The notes below the pieces were generated by a model, which was given only the letters and a program-made list of their open reading frames with translations, did not search any database and was not told where the DNA came from. The translations under genes were made by a program, and so were the position numbers. From Treponema sp. (GTDB lineage Bacteria; Spirochaetota; Spirochaetia; Treponematales; Treponemataceae), in NCBI GenBank assembly GCA_017651065.1, contig JAGCDP010000030.1:88657-152656 (forward strand): a DNA stretch of 64,000 nucleotides, given 5' to 3'. Below, one piece after another: positions 1-8,640 of the stretch; position 1 is the stretch's first letter, and every line of letters starts with the position of its first letter.

Positions 1-787
1 CTGTCGTCAGACTTATACAACCACCAAACATTTGCCGGTAACAATATGAAGAGAGTGTTGTTGCAGGCAGATAAACTTTTTTCTTATTATGATTTTTAAT
101 ATATCTGTTATAGTGAAACAAAGAAAAAAAAGCGTTCGATGTAACTGAAGTAGCATAAGGATTCCATTCACCTGTTTGAGAATCCAGAGTAACAAGACTC
201 ATTACATTACCATATATATAACAATCTGAAGTACATAGAATTTGCATATTTCGGGAATCTGTATTTTGAGATTCCGGTGCATAAAAACATATCATATCAC
301 CAGCATCAACAGTTAAATCTCCGGTATAGACAAGCAAATCTCCACCATTTTTAGAGTATTGTAAAGTGCTCCAGGGCCTGAGAACTGTAATAGTACCAGA
401 ATTTATAAACTCTAATGTCAGAGGGATTTCAAAATCTGTATTAGTCCATTTAGCATAAAGGGTGATATTTGCATTTATTGGAGTATTAAAATCAAAGGGG
501 CGTACAGAAAGTGTATTACCACCATCGTTTGATGTATACCAGTTTAAAAAATAATAAGTTTCTTGAGCTGTTGAAGTTTTATTTGGCTCTGCGGGTCTTA
601 TTGCTTTATCACCCTTTTTTACAGTCTGACTTTCAACAGGACTTCCCCCCATCGAATTAAACTCAACTGTGTATTCAACATTTTGTGGTTTGTTATCTTT
701 AGGATTTACAGAAACCTTACAGGCCGCCAGAGCAAATGCAGCAAGAAGGCCAAAAAAGATTACAAAAGTTTTTAAATCAAATTTCAT
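1..787 (-). CDS. BspA-like surface lipoprotein, C-terminus cut by the window edge
   Basis: The frame opens at ATG 787 after a GGAGAA site and runs off the window start (about 262 codons seen). The N-terminus has a hydrophobic segment ending in the lipobox LAAC near residue 22, so this is a predicted lipoprotein. Residues about 38-115 look like an InlB/Listeria-Bacteroides repeat: a MGGSPVESQTVKKGDK segment, then FLNWYTS and ITLYAKW. The last visible residues, LSSYCYRQMFGGCISLTT, match the repeat style of BspA-like leucine-rich proteins (SCYxxMFxGCTSLTT). Such proteins are surface exposed, and some bind host matrix or other bacteria; the ligand here is unknown. A short ORF in another frame near the edge (13-195) is a shadow. 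Its promoter lies at 820-848. Confidence 0.75.
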   Translation of the reverse strand, partial: MKFDLKTFVIFFGLLAAFALAACKVSVNPKDNKPQNVEYTVEFNSMGGSPVESQTVKKGDKAIRPAEPNKTSTAQETYYFLNWYTSNDGGNTLSVRPFDFNTPINANITLYAKWTNTDFEIPLTLEFINSGTITVLRPWSTLQYSKNGGDLLVYTGDLTVDAGDMICFYAPESQNTDSRNMQILCTSDCYIYGNVMSLVTLDSQTGEWNPYATSVTSNAFFSLFHYNRYIKNHNKKKVYLPATTLSSYCYRQMFGGCISLTT

Positions 788-819
788 AATAAGCTTCTCC
801 AGAATATTATTTATAGTTA

Positions 820-848
820 ATTATACAATGAGGAATAGTAGTTGTAAA
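820..848 (-). promoter_or_regulatory. Promoter of the BspA-like lipoprotein gene
   Basis: On the minus strand TTTACA (843-848), a 17-nt spacer and TATAAT (820-825). The start codon is at 787, leaving a leader of about 25 nt with a GGAGAA ribosome-binding site. Confidence 0.6.
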
Positions 849-863
849 ATGGTTTTTTATTTG

Positions 864-932
864 TGAATTGCTTCGTCGCTACGCTTCTGTCGCAGAGCTT
901 ACCGAGTTTGCTTCGCAAACTCGCGCAATGAC
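864..932. repeat. Dispersed palindrome, family A (degenerate copy)
   Basis: Begins AATTGCTTCG and ends GCGCAATGACAG, with a clear inner hairpin GAGTTTGCTTCGCAAACTC. Its ends match the family A core (GGATTGCC...GCTCGCAATGAC) found at 2639, 14175, 30902, 42616 and 50774. It sits just after the TraX stop codon and may act as a transcription end. Confidence 0.6.
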
Positions 933-937
933 AGGGC

Positions 938-1711
938 CTAGATAAAATAAAATATCCCCCACAACCCCAGCAGATGCAATGGATAGAACACATAGAAAAA
1001 CCATTTGTGGAATGATGCGCGGGAACCTGACTGGCCGTTGTAAAGGAAGAGGACAGGGATAAAAAGCAGAAGGCCTGTCTGCCAGAATTCTGAATACCAT
1101 GGATATTGATTTCTGACACAAAATGTAACACTGGCGACAATTACTAATACAGAAATAATAATATAAGATTTTATAAGCCTTTGTTTATTATCATGGCAAA
1201 AATAAAAAGTCAGGACAAGGAATGGTGCAAAAATGCCCCAGTCACCGAAAACAGAACTGATAATTAAAAGTGAACAGCCTAGCCAGTGAAGTACTGCATT
1301 ACATTCGCTTTCAATAACGCACAGAACAAGAAAAGATATGAGCAGAGTAAACAGCATATTGAAATCTGTAGAAAGAATGCTGTGCTTATGTGCCAGTGCA
1401 TAAGGGACCTGCGAAATTACAGCAAATATTGCAAGACGCAGTGCATAGCGTTTTTTTGACCTTGTATGCAAAAAGCCTTCTACAAGGAAAAAGCACATTA
1501 TTGGAGCAGTAAGGCGACCTAAAAATCGGAGTATAAAAAGCAGGATTGGGCCTGCTGCAAAAGAATTAAAAAACTCACCGAACACCATGCCTATGTGATC
1601 GAGCAGCATGGCTAATATAGCGATATATTTAAGCTGATTTCTGTTCAGTTTAAATGAATCAGGACTGTTAGAGCTGAACTCCTGTTCTGATTTTTTCGTT
1701 AAATCGTTCAA
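938..1711 (-). CDS. TraX family membrane protein
   Basis: Polytopic membrane protein of the TraX family (named for the F-pilin N-acetylase, but common in bacteria without conjugation genes, where its role is unknown). Family signatures are the opening NRNQLKYIAILAMLLDHIGM, followed by LGRLTAPIMCFFLVEG and FDH-like membrane segments; about eight hydrophobic stretches reach the C-terminus. The start is uncertain. The frame is open back to a GTG at 1777 inside thyX, but the family homology begins near LNRNQ. I prefer the TTG at 1711, which has GAAGG about 8 nt upstream and gives a 44-nt overlap with thyX. No ATG lies between the conserved start and codon 12 of the long form. It is probably translated together with thyX. 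Confidence 0.75.
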   Translation of the reverse strand: MNDLTKKSEQEFSSNSPDSFKLNRNQLKYIAILAMLLDHIGMVFGEFFNSFAAGPILLFILRFLGRLTAPIMCFFLVEGFLHTRSKKRYALRLAIFAVISQVPYALAHKHSILSTDFNMLFTLLISFLVLCVIESECNAVLHWLGCSLLIISSVFGDWGIFAPFLVLTFYFCHDNKQRLIKSYIIISVLVIVASVTFCVRNQYPWYSEFWQTGLLLFIPVLFLYNGQSGSRASFHKWFFYVFYPLHLLGLWGIFYFI

Positions 1712-2504
1712 GTTTTTTACCTTCAAGTGGGTTTGGCTTTCCATCCATAACATCGCGGAGAGCCTGCATTTCTTCACCGCTAAAGGTTACTCCGTGATTC
1801 ATGTGGTTGATAAAGCTTTCGGTAGCCATTGGAGCAACTTTTTTACAGATTTCAAGAATTACTTCTGCATAAACACGGATTTCGTACTGTGCGTGGCTGT
1901 CGAGTCTGAGCTTTAAGAAGTGGAACAAGTTGTGTAAATCCATTTCCCAGTAGAATTCTGTATAAAGAGAAAGCGGCAGGTTAATGCGTGCAATTTCACG
2001 GGCAAGACCACTATCAATAAGTTCGTTGTAGCTTTCGTAGGCCTGTTTCTGTCCTTCTTCGAGCTGATTTATGATTTTATCTGCAGTTTCTTTATCAAAA
2101 GCTTCGGTAGCGCGACCCTGTTTGTTGTCTGTGCTCTGTGGAGAAACCTTGTCTTCGGCAGGAACATAAAATTCATCTTTCATGATTGAATAGCGGCCAG
2201 AAACTTCGTTCATGCGTCCTGTACGATGGCGAACCCACTGGCGGGCAACAAAGATAGGCATTTTTACATGGAAGGTCATTACAACCTGTTCAAACGGAGA
2301 TGTATGCTGGTGACGGAGCAGGTAATCAATGAGGGCTCCATCCTGGCTCACGCTCTTTGTTCCTTCGCCATAAGAAACGCGTGCAGACTGAACAATTCTC
2401 TGGTCTCCTCCAAAATAATCTACAAGGCGAACAAAACCCTTGTCGAGTACAGGGTACTCCTTGTCAAGAATTGCTTCTGCTTCAGGTACAACGCAATGTG
2501 CCAT
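1668..2504 (-). CDS. thyX: Flavin-dependent thymidylate synthase ThyX
   Basis: Makes dTMP from dUMP using FAD, NADPH and methylene-tetrahydrofolate, for DNA synthesis in the cytoplasm. The 278-residue length is normal for the longer ThyX proteins. The signature RHRTGRMNEVSGRYS at residues 92-106 is the ThyX motif that binds flavin and dUMP. ATG 2504 follows an AGGAG site. The TraX frame overlaps its 3' end. No thyA is present in this window, so this may be the only thymidylate synthase. Confidence 0.95.
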   Translation of the reverse strand: MAHCVVPEAEAILDKEYPVLDKGFVRLVDYFGGDQRIVQSARVSYGEGTKSVSQDGALIDYLLRHQHTSPFEQVVMTFHVKMPIFVARQWVRHRTGRMNEVSGRYSIMKDEFYVPAEDKVSPQSTDNKQGRATEAFDKETADKIINQLEEGQKQAYESYNELIDSGLAREIARINLPLSLYTEFYWEMDLHNLFHFLKLRLDSHAQYEIRVYAEVILEICKKVAPMATESFINHMNHGVTFSGEEMQALRDVMDGKPNPLEGKKLERFNEKIRTGVQL

Positions 2505-2520
2505 TTTTTTTATCTCCTGA

Positions 2521-2592
2521 GTAAGGCCGCTGGCGGCCGGTGATTAATCGGAAGGCGTTAAAAAAATTGCACTGCAATTTTTAGCCTGTCCT
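2521..2592. repeat. Dispersed GC-rich element, family D (copy 1)
   Basis: Starts GTAAGGCCGCTGGCGGCCGG (a self-complementary block), continues through CGTTAA, and ends in a small hairpin AAATTGC-act-GCAATTT. The same order of blocks occurs inverted at 15966-16024, where the small hairpin is AAATGC-gaaa-GCATTT. The stem is kept while its bases differ, which points to selection on structure. It lies upstream of thyX. Confidence 0.6.
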
Positions 2593-2638
2593 TATTTATT
2601 ATGAGTATATTGTAATAGAAAATGCGTTATAATTCAAT

Positions 2639-2665
2639 GGATTGCCGCGCTGCGCTCGCAATGAC
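2639..2665. repeat. Dispersed palindrome, family A
   Basis: Reads GGATTGCCGCGC, TGCG, CTCGCAATGAC. It is an imperfect inverted repeat just past the DUF308 gene stop, in a position to end transcription. Confidence 0.65.
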
Positions 2666-2678
2666 TGGGCAGATGGCG

Positions 2679-3317
2679 CTACTCTTCCGGAGTATCTGTT
2701 GCGGCAGAGGTTCCGGCTTCGGCCTGGGCCTGCTGGTCCATTTTTTTTGTGATATCGGCTTCTGGGGCTTCTTCGGTGGCGGTGCGTTTGCTTACTACAA
2801 TTTCTACGGCTACCATTACAAGGCCGATTATCAAGCCTCCAAGACCTACTATGCGGACGAAGGCCTGACCAAACTGATCGATTGGAATAAGAATCAAAAG
2901 AATGGCGATTGCTACAAAAATCAGAGCTTCAAAAATCAAACGCTTGCTTTCTTCCGGGAAGTCGGCGCGCATTTTTGCAGAAGAATAAACGCTCACACCT
3001 GCGTACAGAATCAGATAAGCGGCGAGTATGAAAGAGAAAATTTTGAAAATTGTTTCGACTGTTTTTACAAGTACAAACGGGCAGATTACAGAAATCAAAC
3101 CAACAACAAAGGTGATTATGCTTTTTATGAGTAATGTCTTTTTGAATGCAGCATCTTCACTCTGTTTGTATACAACAAGAAGATTGTAAACAGAAAAAGT
3201 AACTGCTGCGGCTCCAACAATTACGACAACAGCTTTTATGCAGGTATCTGGTATTGCGATCATAACAATTCCCAGTATGGCAAGAACTGCACCCAGAATG
3301 ATATTTTTAGTTTTCAT
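2679..3317 (-). CDS. DUF308 (HdeD-like) membrane protein
   Basis: Integral membrane protein of 212 residues with about six hydrophobic segments in three similar pairs, the usual DUF308 layout (for example ILGAVLAILGIVMIAIPD, then IITFVVGLISVICPFVL, then LIFVAIAILLILIPID). The C-terminal tail from about residue 180 is hydrophilic and rich in Ala, Glu and Thr. The E. coli relative HdeD is linked to acid resistance; that role cannot be assumed here. I chose ATG 3317 because GGGAG lies 7 nt upstream; the TTG at 3323 is too close to it. Confidence 0.75.
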   Translation of the reverse strand: MKTKNIILGAVLAILGIVMIAIPDTCIKAVVVIVGAAAVTFSVYNLLVVYKQSEDAAFKKTLLIKSIITFVVGLISVICPFVLVKTVETIFKIFSFILAAYLILYAGVSVYSSAKMRADFPEESKRLIFEALIFVAIAILLILIPIDQFGQAFVRIVGLGGLIIGLVMVAVEIVVSKRTATEEAPEADITKKMDQQAQAEAGTSAATDTPEE

Positions 3318-3350
3318 AATCAATCTCCCGTAAAAAAGTTTCTATATTAA

Positions 3351-3379
3351 AAGATAATACCATAATGGAAGATTGTCAA
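3351..3379 (-). promoter_or_regulatory. Promoter of the DUF308 gene
   Basis: Minus-strand TTGACA (3374-3379), 17-nt spacer, TATCTT (3351-3356), about 35 nt before the start codon. Confidence 0.5.
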
Positions 3380-3389
3380 AGTTTTTTTT

Positions 3390-3413
3390 CCTTCGACAAG
3401 CTCAGGAACCCCG
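3390..3413. repeat. Dispersed repeat, family B half-unit
   Basis: TCCTTCGACAAGCTCAGGAA followed by CCCCG, a single arm of the family B palindrome seen complete at 20803-20862 and 29977-30040. Confidence 0.6.
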
Positions 3414-3416
3414 AGG

Positions 3417-4769
3417 TTATGTGTTTTCCCTTGTAATATTTTTAAGCCATCCCTTCTTAAAATAATGGCGGATAACGAAAGGCATTTTTTCAAACTCATC
3501 AAGATAAAGGATAAAATATACCCAAAGCGGAGGCAACTTGAATACAAAAGCGGCGAGTAATCCCAAAGGCACAGACACACACCACATGTTGATTGAATCT
3601 GCAATAAAACCAAAACGTGAATCTCCACCGGCACGGAAAATTCCGCAGATTAAAACTGTGTTTATAGAAGCACCTATGATTGAATATGTATTCATAAACA
3701 AAATCACATTGCGGTAGTGAGCGGCAGTTTCATTAAGATTTGCAATATATGGAAGAACAGGATACAAACACACTATAAGGATTGCTCCAAAAACTCCGGA
3801 AAGAATTGTTACTCTTGCAAGGCGGGAGGCATTTCGCTCGGCAAGACCCATATCGCCCGCCCCTATGTTTTTTCCTATTACAATTGCTCCACCATAAGCA
3901 AGTCCAAAGCACAAAACACATCCTAGCTGGCGCACTGTTCCAACTACAGAGTTAGCGGCAACTATATCTTCGCCAAGGTGACCAAGAATTACAGAATACA
4001 TTGCAAAAGCGGCACCCCATACAAGCTCGTTGCCTACAGCAGGAAGTGAATACTTGAAAAAATCTCTGGTGAGCAGACGGTTCTTTCTGAAGATACACAA
4101 TACAGAAAAATGAATGTCTTTTTGAAGATGCGCATAACCAAGACAGATGCACATTTCTATAAAACGCGCAATTGAAGTTGCAATGCCTACTCCAAGAATG
4201 CCAAGCTTTGGAACACCAAAAAGTCCGAAAATAAAAACGGCGTTCAGGCTTATGTTCATAATCAGCGAGGTTGTAGAAGCAATTGTTACAATTTTTACGC
4301 GCTCAATACTCTTAAAAGCGGCCTGGAACATCTGGGCAAAAGAAAGACACACATAAGAAACGCTTACTGCGCGGAGGTAACGGCAGCCTTCTGCAATAAG
4401 GGCCTCGTCTTTTGTAAAAATGAGCATAAGAATACGCGGATAAATTGCAGCGACAAGAGCGACAAGGATTTCTACGGTACAGCAGATTCTAAGACCAATT
4501 CCAAGCAGAGTCTTAATAGATTCGGTGTCTTTTTTACCCCAGTATTGTGCCCCAAGCATAACAAGTCCCGAAGAAAGTCCTGTAGAAATCATAAAAAGAA
4601 TAAAAGCAACGTTTCCTGCAAGAGAAGAAGCTGCAATTGCAGTCTGACCAATATAACCGAGCATAATGACATCGGCAGAGTTTACCGCAGCAGAAATGAG
4701 GTTTTGAATTGCCATGGGCTGCACAACGTTGCGAAGATCTTTGTAAAAGACTTTAGCTTCTTCAGTCAT
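3417..4769 (-). CDS. MATE family multidrug/Na+ exporter
   Basis: 450 residues with about 12 membrane segments in two homologous halves, as in MATE transporters that exchange drugs or metabolites for Na+ or H+. Characteristic pieces are MAIQNLISAAVNSADVIMLG near the N-terminus, the SSLAGNVAFILFM stretch, and in the second half AVGNELVWGAAFAMY and FGLAYGGAIVIGKNIGAG. No drug specificity can be read from sequence. It has no ribosome-binding site; the start lies 8 nt after a -10 box, in a divergent promoter shared with the GGDEF gene. Confidence 0.9.
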   Translation of the reverse strand: MTEEAKVFYKDLRNVVQPMAIQNLISAAVNSADVIMLGYIGQTAIAASSLAGNVAFILFMISTGLSSGLVMLGAQYWGKKDTESIKTLLGIGLRICCTVEILVALVAAIYPRILMLIFTKDEALIAEGCRYLRAVSVSYVCLSFAQMFQAAFKSIERVKIVTIASTTSLIMNISLNAVFIFGLFGVPKLGILGVGIATSIARFIEMCICLGYAHLQKDIHFSVLCIFRKNRLLTRDFFKYSLPAVGNELVWGAAFAMYSVILGHLGEDIVAANSVVGTVRQLGCVLCFGLAYGGAIVIGKNIGAGDMGLAERNASRLARVTILSGVFGAILIVCLYPVLPYIANLNETAAHYRNVILFMNTYSIIGASINTVLICGIFRAGGDSRFGFIADSINMWCVSVPLGLLAAFVFKLPPLWVYFILYLDEFEKMPFVIRHYFKKGWLKNITRENT

Positions 4770-4777
4770 AATCGTAG

Positions 4778-4806
4778 AGTCTATCAGAGAAAAAACTTAT
4801 TGGCAA
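4778..4806 (-). promoter_or_regulatory. MATE gene promoter, -10 close to the start codon
   Basis: Minus strand TTGCCA (4801-4806), 17-nt spacer, TAGACT (4778-4783), then 8 nt to ATG 4769. The -35 box overlaps the -35 of the divergent GGDEF promoter. Confidence 0.55.
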
Positions 4807-4829
4807 TAATAGTATTTATCATATATAAT
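4800..4829 (+). promoter_or_regulatory. GGDEF gene promoter, -10 close to the start codon
   Basis: TTGGCA (4800-4805), 18-nt spacer, TATAAT (4824-4829), then 6 nt (agaaga) to ATG 4836. A start site about 7 nt past the -10 would fall on the start codon, so the mRNA is probably leaderless. Confidence 0.65.
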
Positions 4830-4835
4830 AGAAGA

Positions 4836-6818
4836 ATGAAAAAAATCGGGGTACTTGTCCACGCTCTCACAGTAGAATATGCACTTGAGGTTTTAAACGG
4901 AATATTTGCGTACTTTAAGGACAAGCAGGATGTTCAGTTTTTCGTAGCACAAACAAAAGACCCCAAAACAGATTCCGGCATTTATGAATATCAAAGCTGG
5001 AATGGTGTTGGGCTACTCTTCTCTACAGATATTGATCTTGTAATCGTTATAACCGGTTCTTATTCCTCTACTATTTCTACACCAGGTCTTGCAAAAATCC
5101 TGAAAAAGCTTAGAGAAAAACCTATTATTTCCATAGGTGCAAATCTAGAGCTTCCTAATTCCTCCTTTATAGAAACCGAATGTAATTCTGCTTATGACAA
5201 TGCAGTTGAACACCTTAAAGAAAAACATGGATGTAAAAAAATAGCTTTTCTTTCGGCAAACCGAACTGGGTCAAGAGAAGCCCTTTTACGGTTTGAAGCC
5301 TATAAAAAAGCACTTAGAAAGCATAATCTTGTTTTTAATGAAAATCTTGTCTTTGAAGGCTATTGGGAAATGCATCAGGCAAAAGATGTAATGGCCAAAA
5401 AATATCCTAAAAAAGAAAGCTTGAATTTTGATGCTATTCTATGTGCAAATGACCTTATGGCTTTGGGATGTCAACAGCACTTTATAAATATTGGAGTAAA
5501 GGTCCCGGAAGAATTAAAAATCATAGGCTTTGATGATTCAACTTATGCAGCTCAATCTACTCCACGGCTTTCTACAATGAGTCAAAATATTTTTGATCAG
5601 GGAAGAATTGGAGCTGAGCTTGCTTACCGCAAACTTAACGGAGAAGACATTCCTTCTGTAACCCATATCCCTGTCGTTCCTTTGTACAAACAATCATGTG
5701 GTTGTATTCCCTTAAATAACAATGACGATATTTACCGCAATGCCGAAGATAAACTTGTTCATGCCGATGCCTTTACAAATGGTATTCAAAAAATGACAAA
5801 CCAATTCTTCAACACTCTAACTTCCATAGAAAGTCTTTACCGCCTGCTGGATCTTTCGCAGACAACAGAAACACTTCATCATTTTGCAAATACTCTTGAT
5901 AAAATTCTTCTTGCCCTTGATATTCCAGCCTGCTTTGTTTGCTTCTATAAAAAACCGATTATGCTTGACCGGGGAAAGGAGTTCATACTTCCACACAATG
6001 CTGCAGTTTTAATGATGCTCGACACCGAACGAAAAATCCGTGATTATGATCCGGGACTTGAATTTAATCCTGCAAAAAATCCTTTCCCGCCTGAATATTT
6101 TGATAATTTCCCGGGTTCTTTTATTCTTCATCCGCTTTTCTCTGGCAGAAAAAATTACGGATACATTGTCTGTAAAATTAAAACTTCAAATTATGCAATG
6201 CACAGTGTAAGTGTAAAAATCCTTATTAATGCAATTGCCAGCAACTACGAATATACACGTTCTCTTACAAGAACAAAATCTCTTTCTAAGCTTAATTCTT
6301 CATTACAGCAAAGTAACTCAACACTTGATTTACAGTCAAAAACAGATGAGCTTACAAAGATTTTGAATCGCCGTGGCTTTATGGAGCTTGGTCAGAAAAC
6401 AATTGATCTTGCAATGGATGTTGAAAGTAATGGTGTAATTTTCTTTGCAGATCTTGATGGCCTTAAAAAAATCAACGACACTTATGGTCACGATGTGGGT
6501 GATGAAGCAATTAAAGCTGCTGCAGAAGTTCTTTCTCATGCACTGCGTTCAAGCGATACTGTTGGCCGCCTTAGTGGTGATGAATTTGCTGCAATTGCAG
6601 TTGGCATGAAGCTTTCGCGCGAAGCAGAATTCCGGGAAAAGATTCAATCACTTTGTGATATTATTTCTAAAGACAGAAAATTTCCTTTTAAGCTTTCAAT
6701 GAGTATTGGTGCTATTGAATTCAGTAAAGATTCTAAAAACTCTACCCTTTCTGATTTACTTGCACTTGCCGATGACAAGCTTTATATAGAAAAAAGAAAA
6801 AAACACGCAAAGAAATAG
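4836..6818 (+). CDS. Diguanylate cyclase with a LacI-type ligand-binding sensor domain
   Basis: 660 residues. Residues 1 to about 290 resemble the ligand-binding half of LacI/PurR regulators but lack the DNA-binding helix-turn-helix; IIGFDDSTYAAQSTPRLSTM and a closing SCGC are typical. A middle part (about 300-490) is not recognised. A GGDEF domain follows (about 505-660) with FADLDGLKKINDTYGHDVGD and the active-site loop as SGDEF near residue 580, a variant found in active enzymes. It should make c-di-GMP. No signal peptide is seen, so sensing is probably cytoplasmic, perhaps of a sugar or purine. The open frame extends upstream to 4545, but homology and the promoter fix ATG 4836. A PilZ receptor lies at 31.0-31.4 kb. 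Confidence 0.85.
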   Translation: MKKIGVLVHALTVEYALEVLNGIFAYFKDKQDVQFFVAQTKDPKTDSGIYEYQSWNGVGLLFSTDIDLVIVITGSYSSTISTPGLAKILKKLREKPIISIGANLELPNSSFIETECNSAYDNAVEHLKEKHGCKKIAFLSANRTGSREALLRFEAYKKALRKHNLVFNENLVFEGYWEMHQAKDVMAKKYPKKESLNFDAILCANDLMALGCQQHFINIGVKVPEELKIIGFDDSTYAAQSTPRLSTMSQNIFDQGRIGAELAYRKLNGEDIPSVTHIPVVPLYKQSCGCIPLNNNDDIYRNAEDKLVHADAFTNGIQKMTNQFFNTLTSIESLYRLLDLSQTTETLHHFANTLDKILLALDIPACFVCFYKKPIMLDRGKEFILPHNAAVLMMLDTERKIRDYDPGLEFNPAKNPFPPEYFDNFPGSFILHPLFSGRKNYGYIVCKIKTSNYAMHSVSVKILINAIASNYEYTRSLTRTKSLSKLNSSLQQSNSTLDLQSKTDELTKILNRRGFMELGQKTIDLAMDVESNGVIFFADLDGLKKINDTYGHDVGDEAIKAAAEVLSHALRSSDTVGRLSGDEFAAIAVGMKLSREAEFREKIQSLCDIISKDRKFPFKLSMSIGAIEFSKDSKNSTLSDLLALADDKLYIEKRKKHAKK

Positions 6819-6828
6819 GAAAACGAAA

Positions 6829-8637
6829 ATGGCAAAAACTATACCACCTCGAAAAGATGTCAAAAAAGAAGACAAATGGGATTTATCATCTATTTATAAA
6901 TCTGTTGATGAATGGGAAAAGGCACTGGCACAGCTTGGGGAATTGAGCAAGGCTGTTGCTGCATTTAAGGGAAAGCTTGGTGCAGGCCCTGACCAGTTGC
7001 TGGCTGCGCTTAAGGAATATGAAAAGTGCCTGCTCCAGATGGAAACTGTTTATCACTATGCCTCGCTCGAACACGAAGCAGACGAAGATGATTCTACTGC
7101 AACAGACCGTTTTGGACGTGCTGCCATGGCATATACACAGTTGCAGGCAGAGCTTAGCTTTATTGATCCTGAGCTCATGGAAATTGATGAAGCTAGTTTG
7201 CGAGATTGGGCCGCACGACCTGATTTTGCTGATTACAAGGTTTATCTTGAAAAGCTCTTGCATTTTAAGAAGTACACGCTAAGCGAAAAGGAAGAGCGCA
7301 TTTTGTCGCTTCAGGGTCAGCCGGCTATGACTGCAGAAACTGCGTTCAGTGTGCTTACAAATGTTGATATGAACAAAACATTTGGAACAGTTCTTATGGA
7401 CGGCGAAGAACAGCAGCTTACAGAAACAACCTGGGGCGTGTTCATGCACAACCACGACAGAAAGGTGCGCGAAGAAGCTTACAAAAAGTTTTATGCAAAG
7501 TTTGAAGAACACCAGAATACAATTGCAGCCCTTTATGCCGGAAGCGTGAATCAGGATGTGTTTACAATGAGAGCACGCGGATATGATTCGAGTCTTCATG
7601 CTGCACTTTATGGAAACAAGGTGCCTCTTACTGTTTATCATAATTTGATTGAGTGTATTCATAAGAACCTGGATGCGCTTCATAAGTATTATGGAATCCG
7701 TAAGCGCGCGCTTGGGCTTGATGAGCTTCGCCACTGGGATGTTTATGTTCCGCTTGTAAAATCTGTTCAGACAAAGACAACTTATGAGGAATCTGTGGAA
7801 ATTTGCCGCAATGCCCTTGCTCCTCTTGGAAAAGAATATACAGACCGTTTGTGCAATGGACTTTTGAGCGGATGGGTAGACCGCTATGAAAATATTGGTA
7901 AGAGAAGCGGTGCCTTTAGTTCGGGAAGTTACATAGGCTATCCTTATATTCTGCTTAATTATAATGAAGACAATATCCGCGACGTATTTACAATGGCTCA
8001 CGAAGGCGGTCACAGTATGCACAGCTGGTATTCGGTTCACAATAATCCTTATATGAGCTATGACTATACGATTTTTGAAGCAGAAGTTGCGTCTACCTTT
8101 AATGAAGAGCTTGTTTTTGAATACCTTCTGGACCAGGCAAAACGAAACAATAACAAAGACCTTGAAAAATACCTGCTTGCAATGCGTGCCGATGACATTC
8201 TTGCTACCCTCTTCCGCCAGACAATGTTTGCAGAGTTTGAGCTTAAGGCACATGAGCTTGTAGAAAATGGAACTCCACTTACTCCGGAGCTGCTGCGTAA
8301 GATTTACCGCGAGTTGCTTGAGTTGTACTTTGGGCCTGAGATGCATTTTGAAGAGAACAGTGATTTGGAAGGATTGAGGATTCCTCACTTCTATAGTGCG
8401 TTCTATGTTTATAAGTATGCAACCGGTATTTCTGCAGCACTGGCTCTGGCTAAGAGGGTGACTGGCGGCGGCGACAAGGAGCGCGAAGATTACTATAAGT
8501 TCCTGAAGAGTGGCGGGTCGCGTTATCCTATTGAATCTCTCAAAGTTGCGGGAGTAAATATGGAAGAAACCGCACCTGTACAGGCTGCTTGTGATACCTT
8601 CAGAAGTATTGTTGAAGAGTTGGACAAACTATTATAA
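6829..8637 (+). CDS. pepF: Oligoendopeptidase F (M3 family zinc peptidase)
   Basis: Cytoplasmic metallopeptidase that cleaves short peptides. Its 602 residues are typical of PepF. The zinc motif HEGGH is near residue 391, within FTMAHEGGHSMHSWYS, and the third ligand region follows in TIFEAEVASTFNEELV. The N-terminal WDLSSIYKSVDEWE is a family hallmark. It starts 10 nt after the GGDEF gene stop, so the two may be cotranscribed; the ribosome-binding site is weak. A family C palindrome just after the stop could end transcription. Confidence 0.95.
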   Translation: MAKTIPPRKDVKKEDKWDLSSIYKSVDEWEKALAQLGELSKAVAAFKGKLGAGPDQLLAALKEYEKCLLQMETVYHYASLEHEADEDDSTATDRFGRAAMAYTQLQAELSFIDPELMEIDEASLRDWAARPDFADYKVYLEKLLHFKKYTLSEKEERILSLQGQPAMTAETAFSVLTNVDMNKTFGTVLMDGEEQQLTETTWGVFMHNHDRKVREEAYKKFYAKFEEHQNTIAALYAGSVNQDVFTMRARGYDSSLHAALYGNKVPLTVYHNLIECIHKNLDALHKYYGIRKRALGLDELRHWDVYVPLVKSVQTKTTYEESVEICRNALAPLGKEYTDRLCNGLLSGWVDRYENIGKRSGAFSSGSYIGYPYILLNYNEDNIRDVFTMAHEGGHSMHSWYSVHNNPYMSYDYTIFEAEVASTFNEELVFEYLLDQAKRNNNKDLEKYLLAMRADDILATLFRQTMFAEFELKAHELVENGTPLTPELLRKIYRELLELYFGPEMHFEENSDLEGLRIPHFYSAFYVYKYATGISAALALAKRVTGGGDKEREDYYKFLKSGGSRYPIESLKVAGVNMEETAPVQAACDTFRSIVEELDKLL

Positions 8638-8640
8638 TCT

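Noticed and set aside
879..1140. Overlapping short ORFs in the TraX 3' region
   Set aside because: Other-frame shadows of TraX and of a repeat element.
7279..8388. 369-codon minus-strand ORF inside pepF
   Set aside because: Antisense to a complete M3 peptidase gene; no domain and no start signals.
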